Assembly (NCBI GenBank): GCA_017397845.1
Contig: JAFQHU010000002.1
Location: 1 to 64,000, forward strand
Direction of reading: 5' to 3'
Source of the DNA: Clostridia bacterium
Lineage (GTDB): Bacteria; Bacillota; Clostridia; Oscillospirales; Acutalibacteraceae
Length of the DNA: 64,000 bases
Positions 46,401 through 52,988 of the stretch are shown one piece after another (position 1 is the stretch's first letter; every line of letters starts with the position of its first letter). The notes under the pieces were generated by a model. It worked only from the letters and a program-made list of their open reading frames with translations, made no database searches and was not told where the DNA came from. The translations under genes were made by a program, and so were the position numbers.

Positions 46401-47800
46401 TCTCTGTAGCTAAGGCTTTTATCTGCTGCAACCACTGCCACCTTGTCAGGTGTTTTTTCTGCCTGTGTCTCAAACAGCTCGTGGATGCATTGGTCTTTCG
46501 GATAAGGCACTGCCGTATCATTGAAATCGCAAAGCACCCTTTGCTTTTCTTCTGCAGACAGCATTTCAAGGTCTATGATTTTTTTATGGGGATGTTCTAT
46601 AGCATCTTCAACTATGGCAATTATGGAATTTATCATAGTCTCAATCTCTTGTTCAGTAAACATACATGTTCTGTAACGTATTTTCAGATTATGATTTTCT
46701 TTGCCAAAAGACTGCATATGGATTTCAAGAGGAAAAGAAAGGGAATTGCTGTAAGGTATCTTAAGTTCATAAGAATTATTTAAATCAAATTCCTGATAAT
46801 CTGCAACAACATCGAAAAGTCTTGATACAGCAATACCTTTTTCTTCCAAAGCTTTTTTTATTTCAATTTGTGTAATTTTTTGGTGTCTGAAAATATTCAG
46901 CTGAGAATTTTCAATAGATTGTATCAGTTCAAAAAAAGATATTCCCTCACTGCACTTCACAACCAGCGGAACAATGTGCATGTAGAGGCCTATGGTATTC
47001 AATTCAGAAGAAAGTGTTCTGTTAAGAACCGGTACTCCCAATGTAAAATGATTTAATCCTGTAGCTTTATAAAAATAAACAGCATAAACCGAATTAAAAA
47101 AGCTCTGAACTGACACATCTGATTTCTCGCAAAAGTTTTTAATTTTTTTTAGAAACGCTGTTTCGACACGCAAATTTACTTCAGATGAATCATAATCGAA
47201 TGTATTATTAGCATATGAAAAAAGCGAATATTTCGTATGCGGATCGAACTCATTTTTCCAAAATTCATAATCACGAAAATATCTTTTTCCCGCCCTGTGT
47301 TTTTCCTCGTTATAGATATATTCTGCATACGGTTGTGTTACTGCACGGTACTCAGGATTTTTAAGATATCTATTAATATCTTCAGCTAAAATATAGGAAC
47401 TGTATCCATCAACTATAATGTGATGTGCATAAATAATAATGCCGGATTTTGTCGGAGTATGAAAAATTACGGGATTAACCAATATACCATAAAAATCCAT
47501 AGGCAAATTCACAAATTTTCTTGCTTCCTCAAGCAATTCTTCATCGGAACCGACCTTGATAAAGGGGAATTTCATATGCTTATAATCTTCTACGTAAGAC
47601 ACAAGACCGACAGGTTTTTCTTTAAACTTAACACGAAGTCCCTCGTGATCTCTCCTGAGTTTGTTGTATGCATCGTTCAATTGGTCGTATGTATATATTT
47701 TAGGAAACACCTGAATAAGGCTCTGGTTCCATATGCTGCTATCAAGAACAGAGCTTTTAGTGTAGAAAATCAATTGTGAAGATGTGGGTTTAAATTCCAT
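40421..47800 (-). CDS. Nonribosomal peptide synthetase, modules 1-2 (C-A-T-C-A-T-E)
   Basis: A 2459-residue synthetase with AGGAGCG 9 nt before the ATG. C1 1-425 (HHIIVDG 126-132) stands first in the line, as in lipopeptide starter domains. A1 435-915 (YTSGSTGKPKGT, FDIFVTES, IYGPTETTVW). T1 about 935-995 (IGGDS, Ser959). C2 about 1005-1420 (HHITVDGES 1130-1138). A2 about 1430-1930 (YTSGSTGNPKGA, LYGPTECAVDV), residues D-V-W-H-F-S-L-V-D-K, the EntF serine code. T2 (MGGDS, Ser1973). Epimerisation domain about 2025-2420 (HHFLVDLVSW 2141-2150; ESHGR 2276-2280, keeping the Glu). The acidic end EELTEQELDELKELF looks like a donor docking helix for the next protein. A1 residues read D-I-T-Q-I-G-I-V-W and resemble Gly signatures only loosely. 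Confidence 0.95.
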   Translation of the reverse strand: MEFKPTSSQLIFYTKSSVLDSSIWNQSLIQVFPKIYTYDQLNDAYNKLRRDHEGLRVKFKEKPVGLVSYVEDYKHMKFPFIKVGSDEELLEEARKFVNLPMDFYGILVNPVIFHTPTKSGIIIYAHHIIVDGYSSYILAEDINRYLKNPEYRAVTQPYAEYIYNEEKHRAGKRYFRDYEFWKNEFDPHTKYSLFSYANNTFDYDSSEVNLRVETAFLKKIKNFCEKSDVSVQSFFNSVYAVYFYKATGLNHFTLGVPVLNRTLSSELNTIGLYMHIVPLVVKCSEGISFFELIQSIENSQLNIFRHQKITQIEIKKALEEKGIAVSRLFDVVADYQEFDLNNSYELKIPYSNSLSFPLEIHMQSFGKENHNLKIRYRTCMFTEQEIETMINSIIAIVEDAIEHPHKKIIDLEMLSAEEKQRVLCDFNDTAVPYPKDQCIHELFETQAEKTPDKVAVVAADKSLSYRELNEQANRIAHSLIEKGIGRGDIVGLMLPRKSYLLSALFGILKTGAAYLPIDPDHPEDRIKYMLSDSGAKLCITKDNVDELLSNTKTVNPVNTSESEDICYCIYTSGSTGKPKGTLITHRNVSNYVSANERNVFYGITGKDSNSILSVTTVGFDIFVTESILPLVNGMEIILADEEQSKIQSKLSELIIEHPVDVLQTTPTKMKAFITDKASLDYLKSFKVIILGGEALDSTLVKELKGYTDAKIYNIYGPTETTVWSAYAEAEAEITIGKPIANTQIYIVDKYLNPVPIGVMGELCIAGASVSAGYLNNPELTAEKFPDNPFGEGKLYRTGDNAYWREDGNIVYVGRSDFQVKIRGLRIELGEIESALQSVEGIDRAAVVVRKDKEDRQLICAFCTGKEKGAKELREELGVSLPKYMIPHIFTHLDEMPMTTSGKINRNGLPEIDLESISTETEYEAPETEKEILLTECISKVLNRERVSVADNFFDIGGDSLKAIELTARLEEKEYTVSVRTIFSCKDIRELAEKLEVKEKEDEKKEYGNVIPATAAQLRVYTAQMMKPDSMMYNVTFAFRTENPDKKQLEKAVNGLIERHESLRTRFENINGEIMQIIEEKAEITVEDISDINSFAKPFELNRAPLIRVGCTENEVVISLHHITVDGESMPVFFKELNDLYMGRKLSDTVQYGEFAVTQGYTEENEKYWLREFAEKVPELNLPTDYPRGVMQSFRGNNLYELIDIHLHRRIEEKSKERGITPYVYYMACFSILLSKLTGNEDIAVGTPISGRQSRYLDTVGMFVNTIALRSTPKGEKTVAELLGEIRDSSIEAIDNQSYPFGELVKKLGINTAGRNPLFDVMLAYQSYEMTDITFADKKAEVIPLTTDASKCDLTFNILPRKEDVVLAVEYCSDLYSEATVRRFIEAYSLILTRALDEETLIRDISALNDKDKNSILHDFNDTAHVYDIPEKSTLYSLFDTASENNKGKVCIKANDKEITFERFKAYAERIDSRVRAITNEEKSVIAVIAERSFEMYGAIYGIIRGGNAYLPIAPDYPQDRIDYILRSSGAAAVVAQSNFCHLSGDIPCIDATEAFDSAEKPKKTLCLAKEDDTAYVIYTSGSTGNPKGAKISHKSAVNRILWMHDFYPLEENDVILQKTPYTFDVSVWEIFWWGITGGTLCVSKPDEHFLPAKILEETAKNKVTHLHFVPSVFDMFLTYLENNKEEQSKFSTVKYVFLSGEVLTAKHVNRFYRIYDYSKVQLHNLYGPTECAVDVSCYACLPTETDPVPIGKPIYNTKLYITDKYMNPVPVGVTGELCIGGMNVGQGYLNNPELTAEKFPDNPFGEGKLYRTGDNAYWREDGSIIFCGRRDSQIKLNGQRIELGEIENTVRNVDGVVQCAVIVREQEKQQFICAFYTGKDFSAKELRSVVSDKLPQYMVPHIFIHLDEMPMTTSGKINRNALPETELINISSETEFLAPYSCEEKALAETVCSVLKINKANMLDNFFNMGGDSIKAIYIASDLEAKGYELRVADIMQSDTLSDIAKVMKPLSDRTVYEQREVNGFIPFTPIMDAYIKENGTVSKDFVHTCVISADCDEVAAQKALDALVSHHDILRGTFCDGGIEIHPSEERRVYSFRSVRMDDENEAKEYLKDVKLSEDKLVSAVFCITAKANLISITIHHFLVDLVSWEILIKDFQTAVEQLKNKEEISLPPKTAPFILWNEELHKYSDKISEESSEYWKRVNEKLGNVKSLCSDAGTVCEAEAYSYVFDKDVSDKIINEIDRIYGVRANEVLLTALGLAACNFAQGSVGIVVESHGRTDFDKAVAVERTVGWFTSCYPVVFDGEKDIVRALIRTKVDLRKVPENGIDYLLLSQGLPENAGIIFNFYRNSITNERNGNKLIAFDGGSSAFSKKIDVNCIINDGIITVNISVPECIHKKYICEDIGTEFVKQIVKIADLCAVDDNVEQNLSDFSDEELTEQELDELKELFDWTDDDEQ

Positions 47801-47868
47801 CTTTGAATCGCTCCTATAGTTTTTTTGACCTTAAAACGCATATATACATTACAGTTTATCCATAATAT

Positions 47869-47898
47869 ATTATAACTCAATAACGGCATTAATGTCAA
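47869..47898 (-). promoter_or_regulatory. NRPS operon promoter
   Basis: On the minus strand: TTGACA (47898-47893), 18 nt, TATAAT (47874-47869), about 69 nt before the NRPS ATG. Confidence 0.75.
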
Positions 47899-47906
47899 GA
47901 AAACGA

Positions 47907-47953
47907 TAGAGGCAATTACTGTTTCATTTTTTAGAGGCATTTACTGTTTCATT
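47907..47953. repeat. Two 22-bp direct repeats between divergent promoters (operator candidate)
   Basis: 47907-47928 and 47932-47953 differ at one position and share TAGAGGCA, then TTACTGTTTCATT, with a 25-bp period (about 2.4 helical turns). They occupy the space between the -35 boxes of the NRPS and ligase promoters. Confidence 0.75.
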
Positions 47954-47964
47954 AAAATAAAGGG

Positions 47965-47993
47965 TTGAAAAAAATTTTTTTTCAAGGTATAAT
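47965..47993 (+). promoter_or_regulatory. Acyl-ligase promoter with palindromic spacer
   Basis: TTGAAA (47965-47970), 17 nt, TATAAT (47988-47993). The stretch 47965-47985 is a palindrome, TTGAAAAAAA around a central T then TTTTTTTCAA, lying over the -35 box and spacer. Confidence 0.75.
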
Positions 47994-48026
47994 AGACAAT
48001 AATTTTTAGTTTTTGAGGTGAAAATA

Positions 48027-49745
48027 ATGAAAAGAACTCCTAATATTTGGAGTAAACATCACGGAAAAGACAATTTCATCACGGAATATCCTGACTATTC
48101 TATGTTCACATGTGTACAGAAAACAGCCGAAAAATATCCTGAATACGTGGCTTTAGAATTTCAAAATAAAAAGACTACATATTCAGAAATGATTTCACAG
48201 ATAGAGTTGATAGCTCAGTCTCTTTTGGCAAGCGGAGTAAAAAAAGGTGACTATGTATCTGTAGTTGCCCCCAATACACCGCAAGCTCTTAACATGGTTT
48301 ACGCTATTAATCGGATCGGTGCAATAGCCAATATGATTCACCCTTTACTTTCTGTTAATGAAATCAAACAGTTCGCAGAAAGTGTTGAAAGTGTAGCTAT
48401 ACTCACCTTTGATTTATTGTACAAAAAAATTGCAGAAATAGAATGGGAAATACCCCACAAGCCTCTTATGATTATTGCAAGAATTGCAGATGCTCTTCCC
48501 TTTTATTCAAAATCGTTTTATTTAATGAAAAACAGATTAAAATTAAACTTTAACCCAAACCATGAAATCATTTATTGGAATGATTTTCTCAGAAAAGGGA
48601 AAGCAAGAAAAGCAGACCTTGCCCCCGATGAAGGTAAAGGTGAAGACATTGCTGTCATCCTTTACAGCGGCGGCACAACCGGTATTCCAAAGGGTGTTAT
48701 GCTTCAAAACAAGGCCTTTAATGCTATTGCAGTTCAATCTTCGGAAATTAAGCCTTTTGATGTAAAAGAACGCGTTGGAAAAAAAGTGCTCGGTCTTATG
48801 CCTGCATTTCACGGCTTCGGGCTTGCCATATGCATGCATATGACACTTGCTGAGGGTGGTCATCTTTGCCTTGTACCAAAATTTGATTACAAGGCTTGTA
48901 CAAGGTTGATTTTTAAGAAAAAAATCAATCACATATATGCTGTTCCCGCCTTGTTTGAAACATTGTGCAGAAGTGAAGAAATTGAAAAATCAGACCTTTC
49001 ATTTATAGATATGGTTGCCATTTCCGGTGATAAGTGCGATAAAAAGCTCATTAACCGTATGAATAAATATCTGGAAAAAGGCAATTCAAAAGCCAGAATC
49101 TTGGAAGCATACGGACAGACAGAAAGCGTATCGGGCGTTGCAATCAACCCCTTCTTTGCTCCGAAAGAAGACAGTACCGGTATACCTTTCCCTGACAACG
49201 AAATTAAAATAGTGAAAATCGGTACCCATGAAGCATTACCTGCATGGGAAGACGGAGAAATATGCGTTTTAAGTCCGACTCAAATGAAAGGGTATTATAA
49301 AAACGATAAAGAAACCGCCCGCGCTCTTCAAAAGCACGCAGACGGGAAAAATTGGCTGCACACCGGCGATATCGGCTGTATGGACGAAGATGGATACATT
49401 TATTTCCGTCAAAGGTATTCAAGAATGATTATTGTTGCCGGCTATAATGTGTATCCCACACAGATCGAAAACATAATTAACACATGTGAAAATGTCAATA
49501 CCTCCTGCGTTATAGGTGTAACAGGCAAAGCCGGTATTCCAAAAATTGTTGCTGTCGTTCAGCCGACAAGTATGGATATAGATTTTGATTTGCTTCGCAA
49601 AGAAATTCTTGAGGTTTGCGAAAAAAATGTAGCCGACTATGCCATACCCCAAGAAATTGTTTTCAGGGAAGAAATGCCGAAAACCGCTATGGGAAAGGTA
49701 AGCTTCAAAAAGTTAACTGAAGAAATGGAAAATAAGAAAGGATGA
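48027..49745 (+). CDS. Acyl-AMP ligase (FadD/FAAL-like) of the lipopeptide locus
   Basis: Activates a carboxylic, probably fatty, acid as acyl-AMP for loading onto the carrier encoded 7 nt downstream. ATG at 48027 follows GAGGTG; the GTG at 48018 sits inside that site. The 572 residues have AVILYSGGTTGIPKGVML (P-loop), LPAFHGFGL-like MPAFHGFGLAICMHM, EAYGQTESVSG, LHTGDIGCMDEDGYIYF, RYSRMIIVAGYNVYPTQIE and the C-terminal KTAMGKVSFKKL with the catalytic Lys. That is the order of class I adenylate-forming enzymes. CoA versus carrier use is not decided by motif; the free carrier next door argues for the carrier. Confidence 0.88.
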   Translation: MKRTPNIWSKHHGKDNFITEYPDYSMFTCVQKTAEKYPEYVALEFQNKKTTYSEMISQIELIAQSLLASGVKKGDYVSVVAPNTPQALNMVYAINRIGAIANMIHPLLSVNEIKQFAESVESVAILTFDLLYKKIAEIEWEIPHKPLMIIARIADALPFYSKSFYLMKNRLKLNFNPNHEIIYWNDFLRKGKARKADLAPDEGKGEDIAVILYSGGTTGIPKGVMLQNKAFNAIAVQSSEIKPFDVKERVGKKVLGLMPAFHGFGLAICMHMTLAEGGHLCLVPKFDYKACTRLIFKKKINHIYAVPALFETLCRSEEIEKSDLSFIDMVAISGDKCDKKLINRMNKYLEKGNSKARILEAYGQTESVSGVAINPFFAPKEDSTGIPFPDNEIKIVKIGTHEALPAWEDGEICVLSPTQMKGYYKNDKETARALQKHADGKNWLHTGDIGCMDEDGYIYFRQRYSRMIIVAGYNVYPTQIENIINTCENVNTSCVIGVTGKAGIPKIVAVVQPTSMDIDFDLLRKEILEVCEKNVADYAIPQEIVFREEMPKTAMGKVSFKKLTEEMENKKG

Positions 49746-49752
49746 ACAAATC

Positions 49753-49977
49753 ATGATAGAGCGTATCGAAAAGGTTTTCTCAGAAGTTACGGGGAACCAA
49801 AACATTGAATTAACACCAAAAACCAAGTTAAATAAGCTTCCCGGTTTATCGTCGTTAGGAATTATCCAACTTATCTGCGGTCTTGAGGATGAATTTGACA
49901 TCGAGATACCAAATTCGGCAGTAAAAAAATTTAAAACTGTCAAAGACGTAATTAGTTTTATCGAGAAAAATAAATAA
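49753..49977 (+). CDS. Freestanding acyl carrier protein
   Basis: A 74-residue four-helix carrier. The phosphopantetheine site is in LPGLSSLGIIQLICGLEDEF: the Ser before Leu-Gly takes the place of the DSL serine, and the usual Asp in front of it is Ser. The helix III signature EFDIEIPNSAVKKFKTVKDVISFIE is typical. Encoded 7 nt after the acyl-AMP ligase, it probably accepts the acyl group and passes it to the first condensation domain of the divergent NRPS. It depends on a phosphopantetheinyl transferase that is not in the window. Confidence 0.9.
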   Translation: MIERIEKVFSEVTGNQNIELTPKTKLNKLPGLSSLGIIQLICGLEDEFDIEIPNSAVKKFKTVKDVISFIEKNK

Positions 49978-49986
49978 ATTAATCCG

Positions 49987-50030
49987 AAAAAATGATGATG
50001 TAAAAGCGTGCTTTACATCATCATTTTTTT
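49987..50030. terminator. Bidirectional terminator
   Basis: A perfect 18-bp stem (49987-50004 with 50012-50029) and 7-nt loop, with A and T runs on both sides. It separates the carrier gene from the convergent radical SAM gene. Confidence 0.85.
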
Positions 50031-50048
50031 ATAAGCATTTATAAAAAA

Positions 50049-51731
50049 TTATGGTTCTATGATATTCAAAGGTATACTTTCCACCCTGTACCTTCCCGAA
50101 ACTCTGTCCTTTTCTTTATAGTCGCACCATATTATTTTTCCCTCTGTGTAAAGAATTGCCACTGTGCGGTTTATGCCCTTTTCGAGCGGATAAAGAGCGT
50201 TCACCCTCTCTGAAGCATTTTTCAATTCAGGGTCGATAACCTTAAGCCGTGCAGGAATCACTCCCGAATTATTGGTCTCTATCCGGTCGTAAAGCATAAT
50301 ATCACGGAGCTTTTTTTCCTCGACGCCGTCAAGAGAAGAGAGGAAATCATAAAGGAGACAGGTGTATTTATCGAGAGGTATACTCCCCTTTTCACCTTTT
50401 CCTTCAAGAAAAAGGGCAAGAGAATAAAAAAGCTCAAAGGGCGTAATCTCCGCTCTATCAAATACATAGTCAAGAGTGCGTTTGAATCTTCCGCTGTTTG
50501 AAAGCCGTTCAAGCTCATTTTCTGTCTTACGAAGAATATCCAATTCCTTTTCGCTTATCCACGGTGTGGATATAACCTCATAAGGAGGCTCCGCACTGTA
50601 AACGCAGGGGTATTTTTCCCTTTCTTCTCCCATAGGTGAGCCGTGTAAGATTTTAAGAAATCCAAGCTGAAGCATATCGGCACCGAGAGAGTATGCACGG
50701 TTAAAGCCATCGACAAAGGAAGAAAAATCCTCCTGCGGAAGTCCCGCAATAAGATCAACATGTATATGGCAATTTCCGAAAGAAACAAGTTTTTTAATGT
50801 TTTCGCAAATTTTTTCTGTATTATCGTTTCTGCCTATAGCTTTAAGCGTTTCGGGGTTAAAGCTTTGTATGCCCGCCTCAAACTGTACACTGCCCGACGG
50901 CATAGATGCAACAAGAGAAAGAAATTTTTCGTCAGCTATGTGTGCGGCAATCTCAAAATGGAAGCATACATCATCGGGAATTCTTTTGCCGTAATTCTCT
51001 TTTATAAAAGATAAAAATTCACTCGCTCTTTCAAGATTACAATTAAAGGTACGATCGACGAATTTCACGGTTTTAGCTCCGCAGGAAGCCAAAGAAAGGA
51101 TCTCTTTTTTCACCCTTTCCACCGGAAAAAACCTTACCTTGCCGCATCTGCCGGAAAGACAGAAGGCGCAGGAAAAGGGGCAACCACGGCTGCTTTCAAT
51201 ATATGCTATCCTTCCCTTAAGCGAATCAAAATACTCACCGCAGTACGGAGAGGGATAATCGGCTTTTTCGTTTTCCTTTCTGTAAGAAACGTGCACCTTT
51301 CCGCCTTTTATGTAGGATACACCCTCTGTTGTTTCACTTTTTCCGTTCAAAAACTCAGGCAGTATCGCTTCACCTTCACCGGAAAAAATATAATCAATAA
51401 AGGCGTTTTCTTTGAGCACGGACGCTTGATTGTACGCTACCTCCGGGCCTCCCAAAATTACGGTTATGCTTTCGTCGGTTTCTTTTATTTTCCGGCACAG
51501 AGAAAGTGTTTGCTTTATGTTCCATATATAACAGGTAAAGGTAACAAACGACGGCTTTTCAGCCATAATCCTTTCAAAAACAATGTCGGGATTTTCGTTG
51601 ATTGTACCCTCGACAACGGAAAAAGAATATCCGTTACCGCAGCTTTCCTTTGCGGCCGTATAAAGGCACCAGGGTGCGAGAGATGAATGAATATATTTGG
51701 AGTTCAGTACACATAAAGCCACTCTTTTCAT
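50049..51731 (-). CDS. B12-binding radical SAM protein, DUF4080 type
   Basis: A 560-residue protein. Residues 1-140 form a cobalamin-binding-like fold (VVEGTINENPDIVFERI, SVTVILGGPEVAYN-like, YIFSGEGEAILPEFL). The radical SAM cluster motif is CPFSCAFCLSG (about 185), followed by VKFVDRTFNCNLERA, FEIAAH, VQFEAGIQSFNPETL and HVDLIAGLPQED. The C-terminal ~200 residues match the DUF4080 region (TPWISEKELDILRKTENEL). Members are annotated as methyltransferase-like, but no substrate is established. Not obviously tied to the NRPS locus, from which a strong terminator separates it. Confidence 0.88.
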   Translation of the reverse strand: MKRVALCVLNSKYIHSSLAPWCLYTAAKESCGNGYSFSVVEGTINENPDIVFERIMAEKPSFVTFTCYIWNIKQTLSLCRKIKETDESITVILGGPEVAYNQASVLKENAFIDYIFSGEGEAILPEFLNGKSETTEGVSYIKGGKVHVSYRKENEKADYPSPYCGEYFDSLKGRIAYIESSRGCPFSCAFCLSGRCGKVRFFPVERVKKEILSLASCGAKTVKFVDRTFNCNLERASEFLSFIKENYGKRIPDDVCFHFEIAAHIADEKFLSLVASMPSGSVQFEAGIQSFNPETLKAIGRNDNTEKICENIKKLVSFGNCHIHVDLIAGLPQEDFSSFVDGFNRAYSLGADMLQLGFLKILHGSPMGEEREKYPCVYSAEPPYEVISTPWISEKELDILRKTENELERLSNSGRFKRTLDYVFDRAEITPFELFYSLALFLEGKGEKGSIPLDKYTCLLYDFLSSLDGVEEKKLRDIMLYDRIETNNSGVIPARLKVIDPELKNASERVNALYPLEKGINRTVAILYTEGKIIWCDYKEKDRVSGRYRVESIPLNIIEP

Positions 51732-51771
51732 ATTCTTTTTTCCTCCTTTCTCAGCCGATACTTTAATTTAA

Positions 51772-51794
51772 GCCTGCCCGGATAACGGACAGGC
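51772..51794 (-). terminator. Hairpin after the membrane-protein gene
   Basis: In minus-strand RNA, GCCUGUCCG pairs with CGGGCAGGC (one G-U) around a 5-nt loop, just after the stop at 51802. No T tract follows, so termination is uncertain. Confidence 0.45.
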
Positions 51795-51801
51795 TTTTTA
51801 A

Positions 51802-52983
51802 TTAATATGTTACTGTATAGTCCTTTTCGAAGGTGAGTCCTATTTCTGCGTCAAATTTTACAAAACCCGCATCGAGACCAACCTTTATCACCACAGGGGA
51901 AGTATAGTTCGACCATACAACTCTGCCTGTAGCCTTCTCCACATGACAGCGGATAACACAGTCATAATATTCGGCGGAAAACATCGTCACAAAAGGCGGT
52001 GCAGTATTCCTTACGGTGGGGACATCCAGACAGTCCATAGCCTTTGATGTACCTTTTCCCGGCTCAGGATCCACACAATCCTTAAGTGTCAGTGTTATTT
52101 CATATTTATCTCCCTTTTCCACACAAACAGCTTCTTCAACATCGTCAGCCGTAAGTGTGCTTGACCATTCCTGACCCGGTGCGGGATATCTGGCGACAAT
52201 CGCTTCGGAATCGGGATATTCCACAGGCTCAGTTATATTGGTGATTTTGCTTTCAAGGACACTTTTAGCGACACCCTTGATAGCAGAGGGAAGCTTAAGT
52301 TTATCCTCGTTATGAATACGGTTTTCGAAATTTTTTACTACCTTTTTTGCTTCGGTTTTTACGCGGTTACTGCTCTCATTAAAGTATTCAACCACTTTTT
52401 TCTTAGCTTCAGCGCTGTTTTTTTCATTTATCGCTGAATGAGCCGATGGTTTCTGTTCCTTCTGTGAGGTGCTGTTTTCTTCGGCGAATGATGTTGTTTC
52501 CTTTTCCGATTCAGCAGAGGCAGTGCTTCCGACATCAGGATAAACAGGTAATACGGTTGTCGGAAATTCCGTTACATTCCCCGAAACATCAGCAATTATA
52601 TTCTGTGTAATATCTGACGGTTCATAATCCCGTTTGATTTTTTTGACAATATCAACAGCCATCAGAACAACTACAATCGCAATAAAAACGACCGTACCTA
52701 TCTGTAACCACATGGGCCATTCTTTTTTTGGGGTTTCCCCATTATCCTCATCGGTAGCCTGATGTGTCTGTTTTTCGGATTTATTCAGCTGAACAGAAAC
52801 ATTGCCTTCCTCACCCGGAGCGGGCCACGGTGTTTGGGAAACAACTATATTTTGTGTCCATTCGGGTGGCTGAGGATACTTTCCCTGCGAAAAAGAATGT
52901 ACATCATGCACTTTTTCACTTTCCGCGGCAGGCAAGGTAAAGCCACCGTCTGTTTTTTCTGAATTGTTATTCATATTTTCCAT
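51802..52983 (-). CDS. Single-pass membrane protein of unknown function
   Basis: 393 residues. An N-terminal cytoplasmic part (1-88) is Pro/Gln/Glu-rich with PEWTQNIVV and TPWPAPGEEG. One helix follows at about 91-112 (WLQIGTVVFIAIVVVLMAV). A low-complexity Ser/Thr/Glu/Lys spacer (about 125-235) and a C-terminal domain follow (about 245-393, with VARYPAPGQEWSSTLTADDV, KYEITLTLKDCVDPEPGKG, EYYDCVIRCHVEKATGRVV). I do not recognise the family. The two Cys in the outer domain could form a disulfide. It starts 5 nt after the isocitrate dehydrogenase stop and is probably co-transcribed. Confidence 0.7.
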   Translation of the reverse strand: MENMNNNSEKTDGGFTLPAAESEKVHDVHSFSQGKYPQPPEWTQNIVVSQTPWPAPGEEGNVSVQLNKSEKQTHQATDEDNGETPKKEWPMWLQIGTVVFIAIVVVLMAVDIVKKIKRDYEPSDITQNIIADVSGNVTEFPTTVLPVYPDVGSTASAESEKETTSFAEENSTSQKEQKPSAHSAINEKNSAEAKKKVVEYFNESSNRVKTEAKKVVKNFENRIHNEDKLKLPSAIKGVAKSVLESKITNITEPVEYPDSEAIVARYPAPGQEWSSTLTADDVEEAVCVEKGDKYEITLTLKDCVDPEPGKGTSKAMDCLDVPTVRNTAPPFVTMFSAEYYDCVIRCHVEKATGRVVWSNYTSPVVIKVGLDAGFVKFDAEIGLTFEKDYTVTY

Positions 52984-52988
52984 CTCAA

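Noticed and set aside
40967-47779. Many + strand open frames of 60-180 codons inside the NRPS genes
   Set aside because: They are antisense shadows of strongly conserved NRPS motifs, have no ribosome sites and give no recognisable protein.
36604-47800. A pyrazinone/aldehyde-type gut NRPS
   Set aside because: Those clusters end in a reductase domain; here the last domain is an alpha/beta-hydrolase thioesterase and no NAD-binding reductase motif is seen.
36604-49745. A catecholate siderophore cluster, because A2 and A3 carry EntF-like serine codes
   Set aside because: No dihydroxybenzoate synthesis genes, no isochorismatase domain and no ferric-siderophore transport genes are present; the ligase resembles fatty-acid ligases rather than EntE.
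51802-52983. A subunit related to isocitrate dehydrogenase, because the genes are only 5 nt apart
   Set aside because: Its layout (cytoplasmic tail, one helix, outer domain) has nothing in common with a soluble TCA enzyme; closeness alone is weak evidence.
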